A stretch of DNA of 64,000 nucleotides, taken from Methylocystis sp. ATCC 49242. GTDB taxonomy: Bacteria > Pseudomonadota > Alphaproteobacteria > Rhizobiales > Beijerinckiaceae. The DNA lies in assembly GCF_000188155.2 (NCBI RefSeq), contig NZ_KE124774.1, forward strand, positions 1,990,356 through 2,054,355. Reading direction: 5' to 3'. A model generated the notes under the pieces. It was not told the DNA's origin and made no database searches. It worked only from the letters and a program-made list of their open reading frames with translations. Positions 19,750 through 28,714 of the stretch are shown in pieces. The translations under genes and the position numbers were made by a program. Each line of letters begins with the position of its first letter. The stretch's first letter is position 1.

Positions 19750-22032
19750 ATGACCGAAGCGATCCGCGCGTCCGCGATCGGCGCGGCAGACCCCCAGCAA
19801 TCGCCGGCTTGCGCTGGCGCGCAGATCGTCGAGGTCCTGCCGCCGGTCGCCGTCGATGCGCCCTACTCCTATTTCGCGCCGCCGGCGCTGGGGCTTCAGC
19901 CCGGCGACAGCGTGAAAATTCCGCTGGGGACGCGCGAGGCCTATGGCGTCGTCTGGTCCGTCGACGCGGCGCCCGCCGCCCGCGGCAATCTCAAGACGGT
20001 CATCGCGCGGCTCGATCGGCCGCGGCTGTCGCAGAAGCTGCGTGACTTCATCGACTGGCTGGCGCGCTACACGCTCGCGCCGCGCGGCATGGCGCTGCGG
20101 CTCGCGACGCGCGCGGCCGAGGAAGCCGCGCCAGACGCCCCGCGCACGCTCTATCGCGCAACCGGCGCAACGCCCGAACGTCTCACGCCCACGCGCGGGC
20201 GCGTGCTGGCCGCGGCGGAAGGCGGCATGGCCTTCACGAAAAAGGCGCTGGCCGACGCCGCCGCCTGTTCCCCGGGCGTCATCGACGCCCTGGTCGACGA
20301 CGGCGCGCTGGAGACGATCGCCGCGCCGCCCGACCCGATTGCGCTCCCGCTCGATCCCGATCATGGCGCGCCGCTGCTGGAGCCCGCGCAACTCGCGGCC
20401 GCGCAGGCGCTGACCGCGGCGGTGCGGGCGCATGCATACAAGCCGTTCCTTCTCGAAGGCGTCACCGGCGCCGGCAAGACGGAAGTCTATTTCGAAGCCA
20501 TCGCCGCCGCGCTGAAGGAAGGCGGACAGGCGCTGGTGATGATGCCGGAGATCGCGCTCACCGCGCAGTTTCTCGAACGCTTCGCGACGCGTTTCGGCGA
20601 GAAGCCGGCGGAGTGGCATTCGGGCGTCTCCCCGCGCAAGCGGGCGCGCATCTGGCGCGCGGCGGCGACGGGCGACCTCAGCGTCGTCGCCGGCGCGCGC
20701 TCGGCGCTGTTTCTTCCCTTTCGCGACCTGCGCCTCATCGTCGTCGATGAGGAGCACGAAGGCGCCTACAAGCAGGACGACGGCGTTTCCTACCACGCGC
20801 GCGACATGGCCGTGGTGCGCGCGCGCATGGAGGACGCGACCATCGCGCTCGCTTCCGCGACGCCGTCGATTGAAACGCGGGTGAATGCCCAACGCGGCCG
20901 CTACGGACATCTGAAACTCGACGCGCGCGCCGGTTCTCGGCCGATGCCGCTGCTCGAATCCATCGACATGCGCGTCGAAGGGCCGCCGCGCGGACGCTGG
21001 ATCGCCCCTCGTCTGGCCCTCGCCGTCGGAGAAACAATCTCGCGCGGCGAACAGGCGCTGCTTTTTCTCAATCGTCGCGGCTATGCGCCGCTCACTCTGT
21101 GCCGCGTTTGCGGCCATCGTTTCCGCTGCGAGAACTGCGACGCGTGGCTCGTCGAACATCGCTTCCGCCGCGCGCTGGTCTGCCATCATTGCGGACATGT
21201 CGAACGCCGCCCCGACGTCTGCCCCGAATGCGAGAGCGAAGATTCGCTCGCCGCCTGCGGACCCGGCGTCGAGCGTCTCGCGGAAGAGGCGGCGACGCTG
21301 TTTCCCGACGCGCGCATTCTCGTTCTGTCGTCCGATTTCCCCGGCGGGGCGGAGCGCCTCAGGCGCGAACTCGAGGAAATCGCCAAAGGCGCCTTCGATA
21401 TCGTCATCGGCACGCAACTCGTCGCAAAGGGGCATAATTTCCCGCATCTCACGCTCGTCGGCGTGGTCGACGCCGATCTGGGCCTCGGCAGCGGCGATCC
21501 GCGCGCCGCCGAGCGCACCTTTCAATTGCTCAATCAGGTTACCGGACGCGCGGGGCGCGGCGACAAGCCCGGCCGCGCGCTGATCCAGACCTTTCAACCA
21601 GACCATCCCGTCATCGCGGCGCTGCTCTCCGGCGACGCCGAAAAATTCTACGCGCAGGAAATCGCGCTTCGCGAGCGCGCGGGGCTGCCGCCTTTCGGCC
21701 GTCTGGCCGCGCTCATCGTTTCCGCCAGGGCCGCCGCCGCCGCCGAGGCGCACGCCCGCGCAATTGCGCGCGCCGCGCATGATCTGCCGCCCTCGCCGCG
21801 CTACCGCGTCGCGGCGCTCGGCGGACTGCCGGAGGCGGACGAAATCATGCTTCTCGGCCCGGCCGAAGCGCCGATCGCGCTCATTCGCGGCCGTTATCGT
21901 TATCGCCTGCTCGTGAAGGCGCCGCGCAGCGCCGATGTGCAGAGCTTCCTGCGGGACCTCATCGGCGCAAGCCCGAAGGAACGCGGCGGCGTGCGCGTGC
22001 AGATCGACGTCGATCCGCAGAATTTCATGTGA
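19750..22032 (+). CDS. priA: Primosomal replication helicase PriA
   Basis: Replication-restart 3'-5' helicase. The 760-residue protein has the N-terminal DNA-binding part, the Walker A loop GVTGAGKTEVYFEA near residue 239, the DEEH box (VVDEEHEGAYKQ), and two zinc-binding clusters spelled by CRVCGH, CENCD, CHHCGH and CPEC. It ends with helicase motifs IGTQLVAKGHNFP and QVTGRAGRGDKPG. The Walker A serine is Ala here (GAGKT rather than GSGKT). No strong ribosome site precedes the ATG at 19750. Confidence 0.97.
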   Translation: MTEAIRASAIGAADPQQSPACAGAQIVEVLPPVAVDAPYSYFAPPALGLQPGDSVKIPLGTREAYGVVWSVDAAPAARGNLKTVIARLDRPRLSQKLRDFIDWLARYTLAPRGMALRLATRAAEEAAPDAPRTLYRATGATPERLTPTRGRVLAAAEGGMAFTKKALADAAACSPGVIDALVDDGALETIAAPPDPIALPLDPDHGAPLLEPAQLAAAQALTAAVRAHAYKPFLLEGVTGAGKTEVYFEAIAAALKEGGQALVMMPEIALTAQFLERFATRFGEKPAEWHSGVSPRKRARIWRAAATGDLSVVAGARSALFLPFRDLRLIVVDEEHEGAYKQDDGVSYHARDMAVVRARMEDATIALASATPSIETRVNAQRGRYGHLKLDARAGSRPMPLLESIDMRVEGPPRGRWIAPRLALAVGETISRGEQALLFLNRRGYAPLTLCRVCGHRFRCENCDAWLVEHRFRRALVCHHCGHVERRPDVCPECESEDSLAACGPGVERLAEEAATLFPDARILVLSSDFPGGAERLRRELEEIAKGAFDIVIGTQLVAKGHNFPHLTLVGVVDADLGLGSGDPRAAERTFQLLNQVTGRAGRGDKPGRALIQTFQPDHPVIAALLSGDAEKFYAQEIALRERAGLPPFGRLAALIVSARAAAAAEAHARAIARAAHDLPPSPRYRVAALGGLPEADEIMLLGPAEAPIALIRGRYRYRLLVKAPRSADVQSFLRDLIGASPKERGGVRVQIDVDPQNFM

Positions 22033-22277
22033 TCGAGGCGCGTCGAAATAATACGGGTCGTGGCGAGGGCGCCACGGCGATTGGATTGCAACGCGACTTT
22101 TCACCGCATTCATGTCGGCCGCGAGCGTAGCCATGTCATGTGACGGCGGGAATGTGCGTCCCCGGGACCGCGCAGGAGGAGGCGGCAGCGTCAACACTCC
22201 AGAAAGTGCCCTGGCTCGGACCGTTGACGTTCGCAATTTCCGACACAGTTACAAGGCGATATCAGGGAGAATTGAAA

Positions 22278-22574
22278 ATGGCTTATCGGGCGTCAAACTT
22301 CATACACGGCGCGATTGCGGCCGTTGTCATGGGCGGCAGCCTGTTTGCGGCGCCGCCGCCGGCGCGAGCGCAGCATCCATCGGACATGTCCTGCGACGAA
22401 TTGTGGTACGAGCGAAACAAGATCTACGCGCGTAACGGATATTGTTTCAAAACGGCCCGCGCCAGGGCCGAATTCGGCCCCGGATGCTTCCCCCCCTACG
22501 GCGATTTGCGCGGCTGGGAGAGAAGGCGCGTAAACGAAATTCAGATGTGGGAGAGCCGCAACGGCTGCAATTGA
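22278..22574 (+). CDS. Small exported YARHG-domain protein
   Basis: A 98-residue protein with a signal peptide (about 30 residues, ending PPARAQ). The mature part is a YARHG-type domain: CDELWYERNKIYARNGYC, which matches the LWYxRNxIYARxG pattern, followed by a second pair of Cys. Four cysteines suggest disulfides in the periplasm. CAGGGAGA is seven bases upstream of the ATG. The function of the domain is unknown; it is often found in cell-envelope proteins. Confidence 0.75.
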   Translation: MAYRASNFIHGAIAAVVMGGSLFAAPPPARAQHPSDMSCDELWYERNKIYARNGYCFKTARARAEFGPGCFPPYGDLRGWERRRVNEIQMWESRNGCN

Positions 22575-22614
22575 TTGCCCAATTTAGGTGAAACCTCATC
22601 CACAAGGAGATGAC

Positions 22615-22962
22615 ATGGTGAAGCATGTGAATTTACTCGTTGCCGCCGCTGTGGCGGTCGGCGCCCTGTCCATGACCGCGACGAACGCCTCGGCCATGCC
22701 GGCGGCGCCGAAAGACGCTGTCGCGCAATCAGGCGAAGCCGCGGGTCTGGAACAGGCGCATGCGGTGTGGGTCTGTCGTTACGGCCGTTGCTTCTGGACG
22801 CATGGTGGTCACCATCACAGCGGCCATGGATGGGGCGGACACGGACACTGGGGCGGTCACCACGGCTGGGGCTGGGGCGGCCACCACGGCGGTCACTGGG
22901 GCCATCATGGTCATCATGGACATCATCACCGTGGCCACCACCACGGCGGCCACCGCCGGTGA
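22615..22962 (+). CDS. Exported Gly/His/Trp-rich protein
   Basis: A 115-residue protein. A signal peptide (to about residue 27, ASA-M) is followed by a short linker, a VWVCRYGRCFW segment with two cysteines, and then about 55 residues made almost only of Gly, His and Trp (GGHHHSGHGWGGHGHWGG type repeats). AAGGAGATGAC precedes the ATG. The His-rich tail may bind Zn, Ni or Cu, but this is inferred from composition only. It is likely co-expressed with the YARHG gene 40 bases upstream. Confidence 0.65.
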   Translation: MVKHVNLLVAAAVAVGALSMTATNASAMPAAPKDAVAQSGEAAGLEQAHAVWVCRYGRCFWTHGGHHHSGHGWGGHGHWGGHHGWGWGGHHGGHWGHHGHHGHHHRGHHHGGHRR

Positions 22963-23033
22963 TCATCGGGTTGAGACGCTGAAACAGGCGAGCAAGACGC
23001 GGGCGGGGGCTGACGGTCTCCGCCCGTTTCTTT

Positions 23034-24119
23034 TCATCCGCCGCTGACGACGCGCGCAACGACTTTCGCGGTGTAGTCCACCATCGGCACGATGCGCGCG
23101 TAATTCAGCCGCGTAGGGCCGATCACTCCGAGGGCGCCGATGATGCGCCGCTCGCTGTCGCGCAGGGGCGCGGCGATCAGCGAGGAGCCGGAGAGCGAGA
23201 ACAGCTTGTTCTCCGAGCCGATGAAGATGCGGACGCCCTCGCCCTCTTCCGCGCGTTCAAGCAAATCGATCACGCCGGTCTTGGTTTCTAGATCGGCGAA
23301 AAGCAGCCGCACGCGCTCGAGGTCGGCGGCTGCGGTCAGATCCTCGAGGAGATGCGCCTGTCCGCGCACGATGAGCTGACGGGCGCCGCTCGATGCGCCC
23401 GCCCAACTCGCCATCCCTTCCTCCACGAGACGCGCGGTCAATTCGTCGAGCTCCATCTGCGCGGCCCGGCGCGACGCCTCTATGCCTTCGCGCGCTTCCG
23501 CCAATGTGCGGCCGGTGATGCGCGCATTCAGATAATTCGCCGCCTCGGTGAGCGCCGACGCCGGCAGATCGCGCGCGACGGGAATGACGCGGTTCTCGAC
23601 CGTGCCGTCGTCGGCGACGAGGATCGCCAGCGCGCGTTCGGGCTCGAGCCGCACGAAGTCGATCTGCTTCAGGCGGACATTTTCCTTCGTCGCGACGACG
23701 ACGCCCGCGACGCGCGTCAGGCCTGAGAGCAGGCTGGTCGCCTCCGACAGCACGCCCTGGAAATCATGCCCCTTCGAGGCGGCCTCGACCTCGGCGGCGA
23801 TGCGGGCGCGCTCCGAGTCGTCGAGATCGCCGACCTGCAGCATGGAGTCGACGAAGAAGCGCAGGCCGAGTTCGGTCGGCAGGCGTCCCGCGCTCGTGTG
23901 CGGCGCGTAGATGAGGCCAAGCTCTTCGAGATCCTGCATCACATTGCGCACGGACGCAGGCGACAGCGTCATCGGCAGAAGACGCGACAATTGCCGCGAG
24001 CCGACAGGCTCGCCGGAGGCGAGATAGCTGTCGACGATCTGGCGGAAGATCTCTCGGGACCGATCGGTGAGCTGGGCGAGACCCGAGGCCGGCGAAATTA
24101 TCGGTGTTGTGCGGATCAT
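23034..24119 (-). CDS. hrcA: Heat-inducible transcription repressor HrcA
   Basis: DNA-binding repressor of CIRCE-controlled chaperone genes such as groESL. The 361-residue protein has an N-terminal winged helix ([20 protein letters not shown] then [18 protein letters not shown]) and the C-terminal [30 protein letters not shown] block. The ATG at 24119 has a weak ribosome site. No CIRCE inverted repeat was seen upstream, and grpE, the usual neighbour, is not adjacent on either side. Confidence 0.95.
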   Translation of the reverse strand: MIRTTPIISPASGLAQLTDRSREIFRQIVDSYLASGEPVGSRQLSRLLPMTLSPASVRNVMQDLEELGLIYAPHTSAGRLPTELGLRFFVDSMLQVGDLDDSERARIAAEVEAASKGHDFQGVLSEATSLLSGLTRVAGVVVATKENVRLKQIDFVRLEPERALAILVADDGTVENRVIPVARDLPASALTEAANYLNARITGRTLAEAREGIEASRRAAQMELDELTARLVEEGMASWAGASSGARQLIVRGQAHLLEDLTAAADLERVRLLFADLETKTGVIDLLERAEEGEGVRIFIGSENKLFSLSGSSLIAAPLRDSERRIIGALGVIGPTRLNYARIVPMVDYTAKVVARVVSGG

Positions 24120-24171
24120 GACACAAGACAATATCGCATCCCGCCGCGCCGTCGAGGCCGCGCCGCGAAAC

Positions 24172-24199
24172 AAAAAAGCCCGGCCAAACCGGCCGGGCT
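24172..24199 (-). terminator. Rho-independent terminator of the porin gene
   Basis: On the minus strand AGCCCGGCC, a 5-base loop and GGCCGGGCT form a perfect 9-bp stem followed by a run of six T. It lies about 37 bases after the stop of the Omp25-like gene and before hrcA. Confidence 0.88.
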
Positions 24200-24235
24200 C
24201 GAACGACGCGCGCGGCGTCGGTTGCTTTGCGTCGA

Positions 24236-25015
24236 TCAGAGGCCGAGGCCATCCCATCCGAGCAGCGCGCCAATGCTCTTCACATTGTAGTTCAGGCCGA
24301 CGCGGGCGAGATGCGTGTCGAAGCCGCGGCCGTCGAAGGTGCGGAAACCGTTCGGGAAAGCGAGGCCGGTGCCGCTCGGGCCCTTCATGCTCGTGTAGAG
24401 ATATTCGGCCTTGATCGAGAACTTGTCCCAGAAGGCGTATTCGAGACCCGCGCCGACCGTCCAGCCGGCCTGCCAGGTCGAGGCGTTGGTCGGGAACAGG
24501 AAGCCGCCGATGGAATCCGTGCCGGAAGCCTTCACCCGGCCATAGGCGAGACCGCCGGTGACGTAAGGCAGGATGCGGCCGAAGGCGTAGCCGAAGCGGA
24601 GCCGCTCGGCGCCGAACCACTCGAGGCGATTGCTCACGCCGCCGAACCAGGAGTTGGTGTTGTTGCTGCGCACGTCGGCGTAGCTGAACTCCGACTCGTA
24701 GCCCAGAACGAAATTGTTGGAGAACTGCCACGTGTAGCCGCTCTCGTAACCGACGAGATAGCCGCTCGTGCCCCGCGAGGTGTTGACGTTCCATACGGCG
24801 GGAACGGCGCCGAAGTCCCATATCCAGGAGCTGGTGCTGGACGAGCCGCCGCCATAGCCGCCAACGACGCCGATGTGCCAGCCTTCCCAGCTGAAAACCG
24901 GCGGCGGGGGAATGTATTCCGGCGGGGCCTTTCGGCTGGGGAGATCCGCGGCCGAGGCGGCGCCGATCATGAGGACCGACGCCAATGCGCCGACAACGGT
25001 AGCCTTGAAAGTCAT
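24236..25015 (-). CDS. Omp25/RopB-like outer membrane beta-barrel protein
   Basis: A 259-residue outer membrane protein. The signal peptide ends [11 protein letters not shown], the mature start typical of rhizobial Omp25/RopB porin-like proteins. The mature part alternates aromatic and small residues in the manner of eight beta strands (for example [12 protein letters not shown] and [20 protein letters not shown]). It ends without a terminal Phe. The ATG at 25015 follows GGAGACGGG. It has its own terminator. Confidence 0.85.
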   Translation of the reverse strand: MTFKATVVGALASVLMIGAASAADLPSRKAPPEYIPPPPVFSWEGWHIGVVGGYGGGSSSTSSWIWDFGAVPAVWNVNTSRGTSGYLVGYESGYTWQFSNNFVLGYESEFSYADVRSNNTNSWFGGVSNRLEWFGAERLRFGYAFGRILPYVTGGLAYGRVKASGTDSIGGFLFPTNASTWQAGWTVGAGLEYAFWDKFSIKAEYLYTSMKGPSGTGLAFPNGFRTFDGRGFDTHLARVGLNYNVKSIGALLGWDGLGL

Positions 25016-25188
25016 GTTACCCGTCTCCAATGCAAGGCCGCCGGGGACCCCGCGCAGCACGTCGATATGCAAGGTAACACCACTGAATTGATGAAGAAAT
25101 TCTAACAACCGCCGGCCGCGTGATTTTCACGCCGGCGTTGCGATTGCGCCACACTTTCTCCAAGGCCGTGTTTTCACAGCGTAAAAAG

Positions 25189-26445
25189 TCACGCATCGCG
25201 CGCAAGAAGCGGAGCCGTGAGCATGGCGAGATTGCGCTCGTAGGCGGAGGATGAAAAGCGCGCGTCGTAGTAGGCGCGCGTCGCGCTCGCCCTCCGCGCC
25301 GATTCGTCCGCGGCCGGCGCCCGCGCGGCCTGGACGAGCGCGCGCGCGAAATCCTCCGCCGTATCCGCCAGGCTTACGCCGGGCAGCGAGAGCGCTTCCG
25401 CGTCCATGCCGCGCAGCGCCTGCGGCGTCGCGATCAAAGGGACGCCGCTGGACATGGCCTCGACCGTCTTGATCGAAAGGCCCGTGCCGCTGATCGTCGG
25501 CAAGAGCGCCAGACGGGCCGTCGCATAGACGGCGCCGGGATCGTCCACCCGGCCGAGAAACCAGTGCTTGTAGGAAGCATATTCCTCGGGGGCGCGGGCC
25601 TGCACGCCGGCGTCGACATTGCCGGCGATCTTCACCGTCACGCCCGCCGCTTTCGGCGCGACCTCGCGCAGGAACCAGATCACGCTTTCGACATTTGCCG
25701 TGTTGTTGCTCGCGACAAGCACGATGTCCTCGCCGCCGGGGCCGGTCGGAGCGGGCGGCGTCGCGGGATAGAGCAGCGAATGGCGCTTCTCCGGCAACAT
25801 GGCGCGAAAGGCGTCGGATTCCTGCGCATTGAGATGCAACAAACGATCGGCGCCGCGCATCGCCTCCAGCTCCTGCGCCAGCATCGCCTCATAGGTGACG
25901 CGCGGCGGGAGCCAGGGCATGCGCTCGTTGATCAGCGCGAACTGGCGGGCCTGCAGATCGTGGGTGTCGAGCATGATCGGCGCGCGCCCGCGCGAGAGGC
26001 GGCGCGCGACCGGCATCAGGAAGAAATGGTTGCAGTGGACGAGGTCGTATTCCGCCGCCTCGACCTCCGGCGAGAGGACGGCCCGTTCCGCCATGCCGAG
26101 GCGTATGACGGCCTGATCGCCATGGATATAGGGCCACAACACGTGCGTTAGGAACCGCGGATCGAGCATGGCGAGAAAGGATGCGCCGCCATAGAAGCGC
26201 GCGCCGGCGTCGAGCTCCGGCGTCGAATCGCTGAAGGATTTCCAGATCCACGCGCGCCCCGGAACGAAACCGGGATCGGAGCTGATGGCGACGGGGAACA
26301 CCTCCGCGCCCAGCGCGCGATAGGCGGCGATCTGGCCCAGCACGACGCGATAGGTGCCACAGGAGTGCCACGCCGGATGCGTCAGCGCGACACGACGGCC
26401 GGCCAGCGGGCGGGAATCCGTTTCAACTTTGTAATTGTCCATCAT
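25189..26445 (-). CDS. Family 4-type glycosyltransferase
   Basis: A 418-residue predicted GT-B glycosyltransferase. The N-terminal strand RRVALTHPAWHSCGTY is followed by a nucleotide-sugar half with ISGTGLSIKTVEAMSSGVPL, a GT4-style E-x7-E region. It is a close paralogue of the next gene, sharing the AWHSCG, QIAAYRALGA, IHGDQA and GLSIK(T/A)VEA segments, so the pair arose by duplication. The locus continues with polysaccharide export genes, which suggests a role in surface polysaccharide assembly. Donor and acceptor are unknown. Confidence 0.75.
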   Translation of the reverse strand: MMDNYKVETDSRPLAGRRVALTHPAWHSCGTYRVVLGQIAAYRALGAEVFPVAISSDPGFVPGRAWIWKSFSDSTPELDAGARFYGGASFLAMLDPRFLTHVLWPYIHGDQAVIRLGMAERAVLSPEVEAAEYDLVHCNHFFLMPVARRLSRGRAPIMLDTHDLQARQFALINERMPWLPPRVTYEAMLAQELEAMRGADRLLHLNAQESDAFRAMLPEKRHSLLYPATPPAPTGPGGEDIVLVASNNTANVESVIWFLREVAPKAAGVTVKIAGNVDAGVQARAPEEYASYKHWFLGRVDDPGAVYATARLALLPTISGTGLSIKTVEAMSSGVPLIATPQALRGMDAEALSLPGVSLADTAEDFARALVQAARAPAADESARRASATRAYYDARFSSSAYERNLAMLTAPLLARDA

Positions 26446-26513
26446 CCCGCCGCGAGTAGAGTGTTTGTCAACGGCGCGACCTTAGCACTACCTGTCCGCC
26501 TCAAGAAGGATCG

Positions 26514-27653
26514 TTACTGAAGGAGCGGCTCCACCGCCGCCGCCAGCGTGCGCGCATAAGCCTGCGGGCTGAAGGAAGATTCATACAGACGCCGCGTGTC
26601 GCTCTCCAGAGGCGGCGTGTCGCCCCTGTCGGCCCGCTCCTGCGCCTCGCGCCAATGTCGCGCGAATTGCGCGGCGTCGTCGGCGAGAGCGACATTGCCC
26701 AGCGCATGCGGATCGACCTTCATGCCGCGAAACGCCAGCGGCGTCGCGACGAGAGGGGCGCCGCAGCAGAGCGCCTCGACCGCCTTGATCGACAGGCCGT
26801 GACCTTCGATAGTGGGCAGCAGGACGGCGCCGGCGTTGGCGTAGACGGAGCCAATGTCGTCGACCCGCCCCCTGAACAGGGCGCGATGGGCCTCGTAAAG
26901 GGCCCCGTCCCGACGCTTCACGCCGCCGTCGATATTGCCGTAGATCGCAACGCGCGCGCCCCCCGAGAGCGGGACGACCTCCTCCAGAAACCAGCGCAGG
27001 CTGACGTAATTGGCGTAATTGTCGCTCGCGACGATGATGACGTCGCGCCCGGCCGCGCGAGGGACTTCGGGCACGGCCGGATAGATCAGCGCGTGACGGG
27101 AATCGGGGAGGAGATCCCGGAAATCGTGAAACTCCTCCTCATTCAGATGCGCGGAAAGATCAGCGCGGCGCATCCAGTCGAGCTCTACCTTCAGCATGTT
27201 GTCATAGGTCGCATAGGGCGGGATGAAGAAGCCGCCCTTGTTGCGCAGCACATATTGGCGCGCCTGAATGTCCTGGGTCTCCAGCACCACGGGAATGCGC
27301 CGCCCGTTCTTCAGGGCCTCGACGAAGGGCAGCGTGAAATAATGGTTGGCGTGGATGAGGTCGACGGTCTCCTCCCAGAAGCCGTCCGGCAACGGCGCGC
27401 GCCTTGCGAGTTCGATCAGCCAGCTGGCCTGATCGCCGTGGATGAGCCGCCACCAGCCGTCGACGAGGAGGCGCGACGCCAGACCCGCGAACGGCGGGCC
27501 GGAAAAGAAGCGACGGTCGGCGCCGATGTCATGCGTGGCCGCAACATAGGCCCGCCACCGCGCCCCGCACGGCGGCCGCGACGCAAGATCGTCCATCATC
27601 GCGACGGACAGGACCCGCGCGCCCAGCGCCCGATAGGCCGCAATCTGGGCCAC
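26514..27653 (-). CDS. Family 4-type glycosyltransferase, paralogue, start uncertain
   Basis: Paralogue of the preceding gene, with IEGHGLSIKAVEALCCGAPL at the nucleotide-sugar site. The first usable start is GTG at 27653, giving 379 residues. However, the in-frame codons upstream to a TAA at 27779 translate to KTVAVVHAAWHSCGSYQV, which aligns with the true N-terminus of the paralogue. No ATG, GTG or TTG occurs in that stretch; an ATC at 27749 has AAGGGGG five bases upstream. The real protein therefore probably begins upstream of 27653. Confidence 0.7.
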   Translation of the reverse strand: MAQIAAYRALGARVLSVAMMDDLASRPPCGARWRAYVAATHDIGADRRFFSGPPFAGLASRLLVDGWWRLIHGDQASWLIELARRAPLPDGFWEETVDLIHANHYFTLPFVEALKNGRRIPVVLETQDIQARQYVLRNKGGFFIPPYATYDNMLKVELDWMRRADLSAHLNEEEFHDFRDLLPDSRHALIYPAVPEVPRAAGRDVIIVASDNYANYVSLRWFLEEVVPLSGGARVAIYGNIDGGVKRRDGALYEAHRALFRGRVDDIGSVYANAGAVLLPTIEGHGLSIKAVEALCCGAPLVATPLAFRGMKVDPHALGNVALADDAAQFARHWREAQERADRGDTPPLESDTRRLYESSFSPQAYARTLAAAVEPLLQ

Positions 27654-27795
27654 ATTGACCTGATAGCTGCCGCAGGAATGCCAGGCGGCGTGGACTACGG
27701 CGACTGTCTTGCCGGCCAGAGGCTGACCGGCGGGCGGAAGAGGTCCGATCTGCGCCCCCTTGCTTTTGCCTGAACTTTACAAGTACACCCCCTAT

Positions 27796-28689
27796 ATGAG
27801 CCTTCGTCTCCCGAATCCACCCCTCCGCGCCCCGGACGCCGAGACCGGCGCGGGGAGCGCCGGCAAACGTTACGGCATAGCCATCGTCGGCAACGACAAG
27901 ATCATCGACTGGCTGCTGCCGTTCCTCGAGAGCTACCGCGACACCAATTCGTCTCTGCCGATCTACCTCATCCCCTATGACGACAATGTCGCCATGACGC
28001 GGAAGGCCGCCGACATCTACGGCGCGACCTATATCGCGGAGGAGCCGGTCGAGATCGACAGGCTCTCGCATGAGCTGTACCCCGGCTTTTTCAACAACAA
28101 CCGCCGCCGGCTGCGCAAGCTGCAGGCGCTCGCCCTGCCGCTCGACGAAGTGGCCTATGTCGACGTCGACGTGATTCTCTTTCGCGACTTCACGCCGGCT
28201 TTCGGAAAGCTGGAGGAGGGCAAGACCGAGTTCATCGTCGCCTCTCCGAGCTTCGAATATGTCTACAACGAGCGTCGCGAAAAATATCCGTTCCTGAAGG
28301 ACGTGCTGCTCTTCAACGACGGCTTCTGGGTCACGTCCAACAAATATCTGAAGCTCTCCGACTTCATCGACACGATGCGCGACGACGCCGCGATCTTCCA
28401 CGACGTGCGCAAGCGCGGCCAGCTGTTCGCGCAGCCGCTCGTCAATTTCGTCACCCATCGGCGCGGCCTGAAGATCGAGCTGCTGCCGAATGTCGTTGAA
28501 AACGCCTCGCACGAGAGCTTCTACAAGGCGCCGGGCGTCACTTTCAGGGACGGCAAGCCGGTCGATTACGAAGGCAAGGAGATCTATTTCGCGCATTGGG
28601 CCGGCGCGACCGCCCTGCCCTCGCGCGGCGTCTTCGACCCCGCCTGGACGGAATATTCCAGGGCCGCCTGGGCGAGGTTCAAGAAATGA
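27796..28689 (+). CDS. Putative GT-A glycosyltransferase
   Basis: A 297-residue protein with the pattern of a nucleotide-sugar-dependent GT-A fold: RYGIAIVGNDKIIDWLLPFL at the start and a DxD-type metal site in YVDVDVILFRDF near residue 125. LLFNDGFW and a late FAHWAG resemble GT8-like product-site motifs. The ATG at 27796 is preferred over an upstream TTG at 27760. It is divergent from the two GT4-type genes, and the LptF/G-like gene starts 26 bases after its stop. The sugar is unknown. Confidence 0.65.
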   Translation: MSLRLPNPPLRAPDAETGAGSAGKRYGIAIVGNDKIIDWLLPFLESYRDTNSSLPIYLIPYDDNVAMTRKAADIYGATYIAEEPVEIDRLSHELYPGFFNNNRRRLRKLQALALPLDEVAYVDVDVILFRDFTPAFGKLEEGKTEFIVASPSFEYVYNERREKYPFLKDVLLFNDGFWVTSNKYLKLSDFIDTMRDDAAIFHDVRKRGQLFAQPLVNFVTHRRGLKIELLPNVVENASHESFYKAPGVTFRDGKPVDYEGKEIYFAHWAGATALPSRGVFDPAWTEYSRAAWARFKK

Positions 28690-28714
28690 CGCGGCCCCAC
28701 AGGTAAGACCGGCC

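Noticed and set aside
18376-22236. A very long minus-strand open frame across priA
   Set aside because: It is an Arg-rich shadow of priA in GC-rich DNA; only its 18376-19602 part has protein-like motifs and a ribosome site.
22800-22960. Short tandem repeats that could be taken for a CRISPR-like array
   Set aside because: The repeats are Gly-His codons within a coding frame with signal peptide; there are no constant repeats and variable spacers.
24120-24171. CIRCE element before hrcA
   Set aside because: No TTAGCACTC-N9-GAGTGCTAA-like inverted repeat is present.
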